A program made the position numbers and the translations under genes. Positions 34,816 to 45,900 of a DNA stretch of 64,000 nucleotides are shown one piece after another (the first letter of the stretch is position 1; every line of letters begins with the position of its first letter). The notes beneath the pieces were generated by a model. The model searched no databases, had not been told where the DNA came from, and worked only from the letters and a program-made list of their open reading frames with translations. This DNA comes from Cercis canadensis. Its lineage: Eukaryota > Streptophyta > Magnoliopsida > Fabales > Fabaceae. The stretch spans positions 1 through 64,000 of the forward strand of contig QAOA01003049.1 of NCBI GenBank assembly GCA_003255065.1, written 5' to 3'.

Positions 34816-36399
34816 ATGACCTCTAACACCATATTCAACTCTGAATCTGATGAAGACGCTTGGATCATCAACATCAATACCATGCTGACTGAGACTGACC
34901 TTACCGTCTTGAACAAGATCCCAGTTTGCATCTACCATGTCCCCAAATCCTTGAGTTGTGTAAAGCCAGAAGCCTTTTCCCCTCAGCTCATAGCCATTGG
35001 TCCTTACAACCATTTCAGGCCAGAGCTCTATCCCATGGAAAGGTTCAAGATCTTTTCAGCCAAAAGGGTCCTCAATCACTTCAACAAACTTGAACTCAAA
35101 CAACTAGTTGAAAGTCTCGGCAAATTAGGTCCATATATTCGTGCCAGTTACCACAAATACCTAGACCTCAAAGATGAAACTTTGTTATATATAATGGCCA
35201 TTGATGGTTTGTTCTTGTTGGATTTTCTCCATAACTATCTCCAGGAAGAAAGTTCTCATTCCTTCTTCGGAGGACTACACCAACTAGCTCAGACAAGTGG
35301 GGTCAAATTAACCAAGGATGCTATTGTAAAGGACGTGATCATGCTTGAGAATCAACTGCCCACACGCATGCTACGGAAGATCCTGAAAATTGAAAGCTCC
35401 AAACCTAGTGATTCGGTAGAGGAAGAACTGGGTTCAATGCTCTTAGCTTTCTGTAAAGAGCACTCCCCACTTGTATTATGCCAACCCCCATCATATTCTG
35501 AAGCTGTGAAGCGTCCTCATCTCTTGGATCTCATGTACCATTTGATTGTTTCTCAGGACGAAAATATGGGACCGGGACCTGGACAAGGTACGGATAAAAA
35601 ATGTGACACTTATTCTAGCAAATGCTCAAAATCTGGAAACACATTCACACCCTTGTTAAGAAAACTTAAAGCTCCATTAGATTGGACACTAGGTGCCCTT
35701 GAAAAGATCAAGGGCATGGAGTTTTCTCTTATGAAACCCATTAAAAAACCCATAGAAGGAATACTACATGTGTTCAAGCATGACATGGGATCAGAATCTG
35801 CTTCTCATGAAACGGAAGATCCAATGGTGATGATGATCCCCTCTGTGTCTGAACTCCATAAAGCTGGGATCCGTTTTCGACCCGCAAAAGGTGGCATCAC
35901 AACCATTGAATTCGATGAGAAAATGGGCATATTCTACCTTCCCGTGGTGAAATTGGATGTCAACTCTGAAGTGATAATGAGAAACCTAGTGGCTTACGAG
36001 GCATTAACGCAATCGGAGTCGTTAATATTTACAAGGTACACTGAATTGATGCGTGGAATCATAGACAGTGTGGAGGATGTGGAGCTGCTGGTGAAGGAGG
36101 GTGTCATTGTCAATGGTCTAACTGAGGAAGAAGCTTCGGAGCTCTTCAATGGGATGAGCAAATCAATTGGGCCTACAAAGACTCCCAAGTTGGATAAGAC
36201 TATCGACAAAGTTAATAACTACTTCGATAATTCTCAGAAGATGAAGCCTTATAGGCTCATGACCAAGTATGTGTATTCATCCTGGAAATTTTTCACACTC
36301 GTTGGGACTCTTTTCCTCTTGGCTCTCACCACTCTGCAAACATTTTGCACCGTCTATGATTGTCCTCATCTTTTGAAAATCGAGGGTTCATCATTATAA
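34816..36399 (+). CDS. DUF247 / UPF0481 protein At3g02645-like, copy 2 (intact)
   Basis: A single-exon gene of 527 residues starting MTSNTIFNSESDEDAWIINI, close to the usual length of the At3g02645 type. The DUF247 domain runs from about residue 35: VCIYHVPKSLSCVKPEAFSP, LIAIGPYNHFRPELYPMERF, RASYHKYLDL and KDVIMLENQLPTRML. A conserved C-terminal block (MIPSVSELHKAGIRFRPAKG, VMRNLVAYEALTQSESLIFT) leads to a hydrophobic segment near residues 487-515 (WKFFTLVGTLFLLALTTLQ), so the protein is probably membrane anchored by its C-terminus. Start choice: this ATG aligns with copy 1 and has a purine at -3; in-frame sequence upstream lacks another ATG. Role unknown; DUF247 proteins are plant-specific and often clustered in fast-evolving tandem groups. 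Confidence 0.93.
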   Translation: MTSNTIFNSESDEDAWIININTMLTETDLTVLNKIPVCIYHVPKSLSCVKPEAFSPQLIAIGPYNHFRPELYPMERFKIFSAKRVLNHFNKLELKQLVESLGKLGPYIRASYHKYLDLKDETLLYIMAIDGLFLLDFLHNYLQEESSHSFFGGLHQLAQTSGVKLTKDAIVKDVIMLENQLPTRMLRKILKIESSKPSDSVEEELGSMLLAFCKEHSPLVLCQPPSYSEAVKRPHLLDLMYHLIVSQDENMGPGPGQGTDKKCDTYSSKCSKSGNTFTPLLRKLKAPLDWTLGALEKIKGMEFSLMKPIKKPIEGILHVFKHDMGSESASHETEDPMVMMIPSVSELHKAGIRFRPAKGGITTIEFDEKMGIFYLPVVKLDVNSEVIMRNLVAYEALTQSESLIFTRYTELMRGIIDSVEDVELLVKEGVIVNGLTEEEASELFNGMSKSIGPTKTPKLDKTIDKVNNYFDNSQKMKPYRLMTKYVYSSWKFFTLVGTLFLLALTTLQTFCTVYDCPHLLKIEGSSL

Positions 36400-37465
36400 T
36401 AGTACTTCCACAGGCGTGGTTCCCCAATGTTTACTTCTAAAGATTGTTGCTAATAGAGATTAGAGTGTGTTATTGACTCTAATGCAGTGTGTTCTCAATT
36501 CCTCCTTGTTAATTAAGTTAATTTTCTCTACTAGATATCAGTCATAAAAATGTAGTGTGTTCTCAAGTCCTTCTTGCTATTTTTGCGCATACAACTACAA
36601 ACTTGAAACATGTGGAAGTATGAAAGGAATAGTATAAATTATAATACAAATAATTGAATGGACTACCAATGGGCGGTGAGATGATCAAATGAATGTTAGG
36701 TGAAAGTCGAAACAATGATGACCCCCACCGACCTTTATATGATTAAGAACTAAGGTTGATCCTTCACATCACAAAACAATATAAATGAACAAATCAGTAC
36801 AATAATTCAATAATTTCATCATATAATTTATTTAAAATAATGATTCGTACCCAACTTTTTGTCAGGACATGAATAAAATAATGAACATCAAGTGTGGACT
36901 TATCATGTCTAGCTTCTCGCACTTGTATGCATATGCTGATTGGTCTTGATCCCAGGTTCTTGGCATTAACAACAATTGAATCCGTCCTCTATCAACACAC
37001 GTCATTGGTGATACAAAAACTTTTTTTTTGGGTGGTAAGAAAAGATAATAAACAGAAAAACTAAGCTCTAAGGGAAAGCGACATTAACAAAAGTTAGTAG
37101 CTTAATAGATAGCCCCATTCATTGGGTATACTCTACAAGTCTCTAAGTAATTTGGCACCGATTTCTTAGTTTTTCTTTTTCTCTTTTAATATCCTGCTCT
37201 TAGCTTTGAATAGATTTATGGCTAATTTAACCTCCAAGTAATTCACAAATAATTAATAACTTTAATTTAGTAGTTTTATATCGGGAGTATTTGTAATGTT
37301 ACTCATATATACCATTCAAATCCTTACAAAAGCTCATCACTATTAATTTAGACTGCACAGACTAGAAATTATATCCAACTAAATGATCCGAATTCATATT
37401 AGTGAGCTTCTATAAGAATTTGTATGGTATGAGTAATACTATGAATTTTAAGAACCCAGCAACTC
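36400..37465. other. Intergenic, nothing recognised
   Basis: It begins with the 3' untranslated region of DUF247 copy 2. No other gene or transposon end was seen. Confidence 0.45.
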
Positions 37466-37467
37466 GA

Positions 37468-37650
37468 TCAGGCCATATATTCGCGCTTGTTACCACAAAT
37501 ACTTAGACCTAAAGAATGAAACTTTGTTATACATAATATGGTTTGTTCTTGTTGGACTTTGTTCATATCTTATCTTCTTGAGAAAAGCTCTCCTTCCTTC
37601 TTTAATTTGGAGACCACACAACTGCCATTACGAGGGACGTGAGGCATGTG
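37468..37650 (+). pseudogene. DUF247 relic, copy 3
   Basis: The plus strand reads RPYIRACYHKYLDLKNETLL and continues with worn sequence resembling LFLLDFLHNYL and the segment after it; the final piece ACGAGGGACGTGA corresponds to the RDVMM part. This matches about residues 105-180 of copy 2 with deletions and frame changes. The rest of the gene is absent. Confidence 0.75.
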
Positions 37651-39265
37651 CAACTAATTAATCATATGCTGTTAGGCTAAAAGTTGTGTCAGTTAGGCTT
37701 TTATATGCGCCAAATGTGCATAACGTTTAACATATATGCAACTCGCTCACGGTGTTATAACATAGACTCATGATAAGGACTTTTTTTTTTTTTTTTTTTA
37801 NTTTTTTTTTTTTTGGTAAGGAAGGATTTATTTATTTGCAATAGAAAGAATGAGGATCTGTCTGGAGGGAAATGGATTATAAAGTCCTACTTAAATTTTT
37901 ACTTAAACTATAATAATTCAGAGCATAATTAAACCATATTTATGTATATGATTATTATATATAAAATATATTATAATTAGTGATTGCTATCCTACAATCT
38001 AGGCCAACTTAATTTTTTAAGACATTTATAACGACATCAAATTTACTAAGTGAGTCTTACTGAAAATCACCCAACTAGATGGGAGTAGCATTACTCATCA
38101 TTTTTTTGTGATGGTAGCTTAACAAAAGCCTTTTGGTAATAATATTCAACACATATCAAGGTCTTTTCCCTTATTTTCTTGTACATACTATTTGTTTTCC
38201 CTTTTTTTTTTTAAATTCCATTNTTTTCCCTTTTTTTAAAAAAAAAATTCCATTTGCATGATCCAGACAAAGATAAAAGTTTATGGTTTCAATCTACAAT
38301 TTGCTTAATGTTTTAGATAGCACTTCCACAAATTTAAAATATTAATTTCGAATCTTGGGGCCAGCACCCTAAAAATTTTTTTCACCAGATTAATGTGAGA
38401 GGTGTGTTCTTTAGTAAGAAACTTAATCTTCAAACACTAAAATTGGCTCAAAAATACCCTTATTGATCCACCGTTTTTTAGTCTATACAAGTTATATAAA
38501 ACAATTTATCTACAATTTTTTTCCGACAACATCTTCCACCAATTTAAAAGAAATTGGAATTTTTTTTAAAAAAAAATGAGAGTTAATTGGACTGAATTTT
38601 ATAAAACGAAAATGATATTTACCCCCAAAACTCCTATCTATTAACGAACTCTTCAACAAGATTTCCCAAGAAAAATTGGCGGCGCGCATATTATAGACAC
38701 TAGTTTTCTTTTTTAATAATAAAAACAAAAAATCCACTCCTGATACCTTCTTCCCAGTCAGTTTCTCCTTAGCCATCGATTTTGTTCCACCCGTCTTTAA
38801 CAGTAACAAAGAGATCAGAAAATAGAGGCACTCATTTGAGTTAACTGTATAAAATTTCAACAAATTCAAGTCAGATACTTGTCAGAATCGAAGCTGCTCA
38901 TGTTTTCGAATCAGCTCAAGTAAAAAACCCACAAGGTATTTCTAGTTCAATTTCCTTCATAAACTTTATCTATGATTTGACGTAGAATACAAATTTCATT
39001 TCTTCGTGTTTCCCTTGTTCTTTCTGTGTAGCTTTTGCCCCCTTTCCATGTTCTAGGTTTTCACTGGCCATTGACCAATTCCAGGCTTAAACTTAGCTAT
39101 AATTGAATTTGAAGTAAAAGATTATGGCTAAAATTTTAGAAATCTGTTGTACATTAGATGATCATGGTAGCAATTGATCCATTTTCTTTTTCTCTGTATT
39201 TTTCTGTATATGTGACGAAAAATTACCTTTATGAAAACTTAATGTAGTGAAATTGTGGGTTAGAC
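37651..39265. other. Intergenic with two gap marks
   Basis: N at 37801 lies inside a long poly-T run, and N at 38223 lies between two short near-copies of TTTCCCTTTTTTT...AAATTCCATT. A GAGTCTTACTGAAAATCACC-type block near 38060-38100 resembles the small AT-rich elements near 15525 and 29507. An open frame at 38510-38869 (minus) is low-complexity and unrecognised. The final part is the upstream region of the F-box relic. Confidence 0.45.
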
Positions 39266-39269
39266 GTCA

Positions 39270-42004
39270 ATGATAGAAAGTGACATAGAGGGAGAATCAA
39301 AGATGAAGAGAGCTAGACATGGTGGAAGAGAAGAAAATGAAGACAGACTCAGTGACTTGCCTGCCTGCATCATGTTGCATATGTTGGCATTTATGAACAC
39401 AAAGCATGTTGCTCTGGAAACATGTCCCTACTCTTCTATTTCATTCCTTACAATTTAAGAGACTTACATTATTTAGAAAATTATAAAGGATGGGCTGTTC
39501 TCAAAAAAGTCTAAGTTTAAATTAGTATTTGGTTTAATTATTAGCTTGAATGTGAACTCACTTAAAAATCCAAATAAGCCTAATTCGGTTTATTAGGCCA
39601 AATATTTGTACAAGCCCAAGCTTTGTTGATCAGGTTATTTTGAAATTTTAGAATCTAGTCTAGTTTCAAATAAATCAAGAATCAGCCAATTTCAAATTTT
39701 CTAGAAGAAGTTATAATATATATTTTTTAGTTGTCGCTAGTAAAAATCAACATTAAATAAGTAACTAAAAATAAACTCTTGAAACTTGTTTAATTTGCCT
39801 AAAATAATGTAATGTTTTTATTTATGTTATTTCTTATGTCTGGAGAGTTGTTCCATGGCTAGTCTATATTCACATCTATGTAAACATTCAAATAATAACT
39901 TTGAGTGAATATTGAATGAATAGAAAAGCTTTGTACTTTGTTTTTCAAGTTTTTGTATCTTTTTGGTGGATTCTATTGAGTTGTGAGCTTAACCTAGCAT
40001 TTTTGTATCTCTTTGGTAGATTCCAGAGGGTGGTGAGTGTTTCTTCTTCTGTATCTCTAAAATTTTTGGTTCTTTAGGGTGGTGGGGTGAAATCTATCCA
40101 ACCCGTTTTTTATTTTCGCAACTATCAGACCCCATTCTGTTTGGGGCCTATTCTAAGTTGTCCTTTCACCAAATTAAGTGTGCCTTATGTCATTTTGATG
40201 ATTCAGAATCTCATCTTTCAACTCCTTTTGGAATCATCATATTCAGGCTTATAAATTGAAAGTTATAGTCAAAACAAAATCACTGCCACCTAGACTACAA
40301 ATTGCCTACCCATATTCCCTATTACTGTTTCAACCCGTATCACAAAACTTGTGACTAGGGTTCTGTCTTGTCGCGATGGCTCTACTGACCTGTGTAATCT
40401 AGATTTCGAGCGTTGTGGTTGTGTCGAACCTCAAATTCTGAAAAGGCTTGTGAGATATGTTGTATCACATTATGTCCAGCAATTGAGGATAACTGTTATG
40501 TATAATCTTGAGTTGCCACCTACTATCTTTTCCTGTCGGTCTTTAAGATCCTTTAAGCTTTCAGTTTACCCTAAATTGGGAAGCACATTATTCCAAAATC
40601 TCTTAGTTTCACAGCTTTAACCAATTTGCATCTGGAGAATTTTGCATTTTGCCCAAGTGATAATGGCTGAGCCGAGCTCTTCTCAACCTGTAAAAAGTTA
40701 AATACTTTGGTCATTGATTATTGTACTGTAAGGGATGCACAAATCCTCTGCATATCAAATGCTAGAGTTGCCGATTTGGCCATGCGAAGCTGACCTTATT
40801 ATAGTGACACAGTTTACAAAATTGTGTCATCTACCCCAAACCTTCGATCATTTACTTTTAGAAGTCTTCATTCTCAGAAACTCGTTGGAAGCAATCTTTC
40901 CTTTCTTGAAGATGTATACATTGATGCCAGTTCCTGGTCACACTGCGTGGAGTCAGCTTTGATCCTAAATAGTTGGTTGCAAGTGTTCACTGATGTAAAA
41001 TCAATGGCAATGTCTTCAAGTACTCTTCAGCTAAGAAGCATTGACACAGGACACAAGACACAAGACATGGGAAATTCTAAAAAATACAAGACATAACACG
41101 ACACATATATATTAATCAAAAAACATAAATAGAATTCTAATTAGATTTATATTTTATCAAAAGGTTGAACATTTATATTATATGCTCTCACTAAAAAAAG
41201 GGACATAAACCTCACTTGTATGAAATATTAATATCTCTTCCAAAATAAATACAATTACAAGAGATATTATCAAGCATTCTAATCTATCCATTCACAATAA
41301 AAAAAACAGTCAAGGGATATCACATATTCATTCTAATATATCATTTCCTTAACATATTTACTACATACAAAAAAAAGATTAAAATCTACAAATTTTGTTG
41401 ATTGGCTTCAATAGATTCTTCATAATAATTTTTATCTCCATCATCAATAAAAATCATGGCCTCCATTTATGGTTCATCAAGTAAGAGATTAGCAACATTT
41501 TTTTATCTTATAATCATCAAGTGAGAGGCTAACCTCTTCATGATAACAACAAAAAAAAAATTCTAAAAAAAAATTGGAAAAAATGGCAAGCCGTGTGTCC
41601 AAGCCGAAACAAATTATATTTTTTTATTTGAACATGTCCGTACGTGTGTCAGACACTTGTCTGGCTATGTCCATGTCCACAAAGTGTCAGACACATGGAC
41701 ACGGCAGCAAGCCAGCAAACTGTTGTGTTCGTGCTTCCTAGAAGGTATCTCAGTTTAGTATGTTTGAAGTGCATTATTTTATCATTCTACTCTTAATATG
41801 TCTTTTTATATCTAAATCTTCTAACAAAACATCTCTAATTTGCACTCATGGCATAGGGTCTCTCCTTATTTCCTGATTTACTGAATACGCAATCCCCTTG
41901 CTTTGGTAACTTGAACTCATTAAAAGTGAAATTGAAAAGACCATTTGCGCAGTTACCTGTCAAGTCAAAGAAAGTGAAACTGAAACCATCTTCACCAATA
42001 CCTT
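39270..42004 (+). pseudogene. F-box / LRR / FBD protein pseudogene
   Basis: Three exon remnants lie in order. 39270-39440 gives RLSDLPACIMLHMLAFMNTK, the N-terminal F-box, then loses similarity where KRWKDLW is expected. 40336-41036 gives the LRR part: TRVLSCRDGSTDLCNLDFER, YVQQLRITV, ALTNLHLENFAFCPSDNG, and in another frame STPNLRSFTFRSLHSQKLVG with later SLTV-like SMAMSSSTLQ. 41850-42004 gives the FBD-type end, SLKVKLKRPF with KVKLKPSSPIP. Exon 2 has at least two frame changes and an in-frame stop, and the intron-2 donor reads CTAAGA after CTTCAG where GTAAGA is expected. F-box proteins of this group are substrate receptors of SCF ubiquitin ligases. This one is dead. Confidence 0.8.
41037..41849. 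other. Intron 2 of the F-box pseudogene, with a GACAC-rich block
   Basis: It starts at the altered donor and ends at the acceptor TAG/GG before exon 3. Both sides carry GACAC/GTGTC-rich sequence (41041-41105 and 41640-41705, including CGTACGTGTGTCAGACAC), suggesting an inserted element, but I could not pair clear terminal repeats. Confidence 0.4.
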
Positions 42005-42007
42005 GTG

Positions 42008-42825
42008 GGGGGTGCTATGCTACACCCCTGATATGACTTAACTGACTTTTATCAGTCTTTTGCATTTTTTTGTCTAACATAGTTGGTAAGGAACCGGCTG
42101 CTTACAAGTTGTTTTAATTATAAAAGGGAAACAAAACTTAAGGAAATTTGCAAAGTTACCCTCCCAATTCACATTCCTTTTTATTGTTTCCATCAATTTC
42201 CTTCCAAAATATCGAACCACAGAATCAAACTCAAACTTAACCATGGCGGAATAAGCTTAAGCCTCTTTCCCTCACTTCGTGATCGTCGTCGATACCTGAG
42301 GCCTCTCTCACATTCCCATGGCTTCCAATCTCAAGCATTTGTTCATCTTCTCCAACTCTGAAGCTCCAAAAGCAAACTCCAAGGCTCTATAAACTGCTAC
42401 GCAAAGAATTGGTGGCATTTCCTACTCTGGGGCTTTATCTTGATGTAAGTCGCGTGGGTTTCACTGACGAGTTCGTGCAATAGATGGAGCCCAGGTTCCA
42501 AGCAGCGTTTAGAGCGATGAAGGAGCTGGAGAAGGGTGCGATTGTGAATCCCGATAAGGGTCGCATGGTCGGCAATTACTGGTTGAGAGACGCTAACTGA
42601 GCTCCCAATCCCTTCCTCAAGACGCAGATTGAGATTACTTTCGAGGCCGTGTGCAAGTTTGCTCGAGCTGGGTAACTTTGCAAATTTCTTTAAGTTTTGT
42701 TCTCCTTTTATAATTAAGACAATTTGTAAGCAGCCGGTTCTTTACCATTATTTTAGACAAAAAACTGTAAAAAGCTGATAAAAATCAGTCTAAGTCACTA
42801 TCAGGGGATGTAGCATAGCACCCCC
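42008..42825. mobile_element. Inverted-repeat transposon carrying a glucose-6-phosphate isomerase fragment
   Basis: The left end GGGGGTGCTATGCTACA is the exact inverse of the right end TGTAGCATAGCACCCCC. The arms continue to match for about 165 bases each (left to about 42165, right from about 42672), including GGAACCGGCTGCTTACAA and GCAAAGTTACCC. Between them is a captured piece of a host gene. Flanks (TACCTTGTG and AACTTTTTT) do not show a target duplication, so the superfamily is open; the layout is Pack-TIR (Pack-MULE-like). It sits immediately after the F-box pseudogene's last recognisable codons and may have cut off its end. Confidence 0.85.
42319..42672 (+). pseudogene. Captured plastid glucose-6-phosphate isomerase fragment
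   Basis: The plus strand begins with MASNLKHLFIFSNSEAPKAN, resembling the transit-peptide start of plant plastid phosphoglucose isomerase (PGI1). After a deletion and frame change it continues LGLYLDVSRVGFTDEFVQ, then a stop, [20 protein letters not shown] and [18 protein letters not shown], another stop, and APNPFLKTQIEITFEAVCKF. These match exon 1 of PGI1 almost word for word. The segment ends at the inner border of the right arm. The intact enzyme interconverts glucose-6-phosphate and fructose-6-phosphate for starch synthesis. This fragment holds only the N-terminal quarter. Confidence 0.9.
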
Positions 42826-42975
42826 AACTTTTTTGCTTGAAGTATTTTTGTTCTCATTTTCTAGTTAGACATCAAATTCATAAACATTGGAAAAAAACTA
42901 TCTTAATGCAAGACTCAGTCCCTTACATGCTTCTGGCAGTTTGCAGCTTATTGTATCCAAGCTCATGGCTTTAAT

Positions 42976-45900
42976 TTACAATTTGCTTACTATTGTGGAT
43001 CTAGTAGGAAGAACCAGACAGTCCCAATCCTCGTCATCAACAGTTATAAAGTAATGATCCACCATTTCTTTGCTAACCAATTGTAGCTTTGCAGGTTCCC
43101 ACTAGCAAATGGAAAAAAGCAAATTAAAGGAAGAAAAAAAAGTTAAGAAAACAAATGTTGTCATAATCATATATGGATATTAATAAGATGTTATCTTTTA
43201 CCTTGGGCTTGTTGTCTTTATCAAACAGCTTTGCTCTTGAGCCCTAAAAGAAAAGAAAATAGAATTATTAAAATGTAGTCACATAAAACTAATTGACAAT
43301 ATGCTTCATATAGCCGGATTTTATAACAAAGTGAACAGAGGATTTTTAACAGGTAACCATTTTAAAATGAAATAATTAGCAACATAAACCAAATTAACCA
43401 TTTTTCAACCTTTTTCTTAGCAAGCTTGTTTAGAATTATTCAAAAAAGATTCACCTCGTAGAAATCATTGCTGACTGTTCTTCTGAAGAAGTGGCAGCTG
43501 ATATTGTAATCTTGGGCAAGGCATTGTCCAATATTTTGTACCTGGCGCCCTTCTCTTATCTAATAAATATTAAATACATTTTAGTATATTATTAATAATG
43601 AGAATCAACCATTTCTAATCTTTTAATTTACAATACAATTGTTCTTACTGATCTAAGAAATATCTTAAGGCTTGTGGGACAACATGAATGCATGGCACTT
43701 AATGCATCTGTGATCCACTTTCTTGCTCCATTTTCTCTTTCAGTTTCCTAAAAAATATTGAAATGATTATATCATTATACCACTACGTGTTGTTAGCTAA
43801 GTTGGTAGCAAATTGAAAAACAATAAAAAAGACGTCATACCATACTTACCAAGGATAGGATTATTTCCTCAACAGTTCCTCTAGAGAAACATTTGTTTAT
43901 TGTCTCCAATCTTTATTCATCAACAAAACTCACATTCTCAGTTATGTCTCAGAAAATACACAAGGAAAAAACATAACAGAAAGGACAATAATTTTATAAA
44001 ATTAATTACCTCCTAAAGGGGCTGTCTTCCTTCACATATGCATTTTCTGTAAATTTATCTATCAGAGTAGCAATTGTTGCTATATCTGAATTAGTCACCG
44101 CTTGTAGAGCATTTTCCAGTGAATTTAGTTTCTGTTACAAGAAAAGAAAAAAAAAAGTTACATAATCAAATGCTGCAAATGTATAGGATATGCGTCAGTT
44201 TAATTGTTGTTTATGAAAACCCATTAAGTTGAAATTTCATCATTTAAACATTTAATGATCACTCATTACCTTTGAAGCTATCAAGAGTGGTCTAGTATTA
44301 AGTAAAGACTTTAGATAATTTGTAAAAGGTCAGGTTCAATCATATATGTGCCATCTATAAACCTAAAAAACAAGAACATTACCTTTGAATGGACAAAATG
44401 AGTGGCTAGGCCACATGCAACCATTTCTGCTCCATCCAAACGTACTCCTGTTAATCCTACGTACTCTCCTATATATATACAATTTTGCATAAATAACCGA
44501 ATCAAAATTATTGTGCATTCTCAAAAGATGAAGGCAGAAAAATATGTGTAGAAGAAATTGATACCATAAATTGTTGATTCTAAACTTTTTTTTTTTGTCA
44601 TAATATACGGAGCTAACTAGATTTTCTAATTGATGATATGGGGAATAGGGATTTAAACTTAGGACCTTAATCTTTATAAAAAATTACTTGACCAATTGTG
44701 ATGTGTATGTACATATCGAGTTATTATAAACTTAATAAGCAATATAGAAAGGACAAAATTGAAAGACAGTATATTAAAATATTCAAAGTCTAAAATCAAT
44801 ATAATAGAGACAGAATCTATAATTACCAAAATATCCAGGAAGTCTAGAAAGGAAGTAAGATGCACCCACATCTGGAAAAAGCCCTATGGATGCCTCCGGC
44901 ATAGAAAATACCTTCAAGAATTCAAAATAGTAATTAAGAATGATTGAATGTTTTAAAAGCCAAATTTTGAGTCTGATTATAATTTCAGACTTGAGTAAAA
45001 CTTATAAAACTTTGTTTGTTTAGATCTAGTTGTGTTTATATGTATATAAAATGGAAAGTGCTTCACTTTTGAATTTATTTATTCTGGAAATTGAAAGAAG
45101 AGATACATACAGCTTTGTCAGTGACAACCCTGAACGTTGTGTTCATGCACAGTCCAGCTCCTCCTCCCATGACCAATCCATTAATGAGAGAAACCTTTCA
45201 CAATTAAAATCAATGTATAATTCAAATATATTCATACAAAATTAAGAATCAGAAAATAATTTGTGATTTGAATAACTCACCAAAGGCTTTTTGTAGGTTG
45301 CTATTATATAGTCTAAAGTGAGTTGTTTCCTGTAAAAGCTTGCTGCATAGGTCCAGTGTCCTGATTTCATTCACAACAGAAACTACGTCAAATTTACAGT
45401 GTTTTGGTAATAAGTTTAAGAAATTGCATTATTAGGTAAAAAAACCTCATAGGGAATATTAGTTAGTGCTAAAAAGACATGTGATAACTCGTTAAGTCTC
45501 TCTTTAACAACTAAATATTTTAGATTGGAGCATTGTTGACATAAAAAATAATTTCCTAACAAGTTGAAGTTAAATTAGTTCGCATAGGTCATGGGTTGAA
45601 GTTATCTTTGGAATTTTAAGCTATTTATATATATGAGTGGTCCAATTTGATTTAGTTAGAGTGGTTCATTCACCAATTTAGTTATTCCAACCAACGGATT
45701 CAACTCGAGTTTTAAAACACCAATTAGAACTTCAATAAGTTGAGAAACCAAATACACACACACACACACATATATATATGTTTCATTGAGGAGTTGCATA
45801 TTTCTGATAAGTTACATTTTGTAACAACGTACTGTTGAACCATACAAATTTCGACACAAGAAGAAACTAAGACAGAGATAATTTGTTAAATAAAGAAAAG

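Noticed and set aside
34759-35013. Minus-strand frames opposite the start of the intact DUF247 gene
   Set aside because: Shadows of the real plus-strand coding sequence.
41040-41720. A defined hAT or Helitron insertion in the F-box intron
   Set aside because: GACAC-rich blocks are present on both sides but no matching terminal repeat or target duplication could be aligned.
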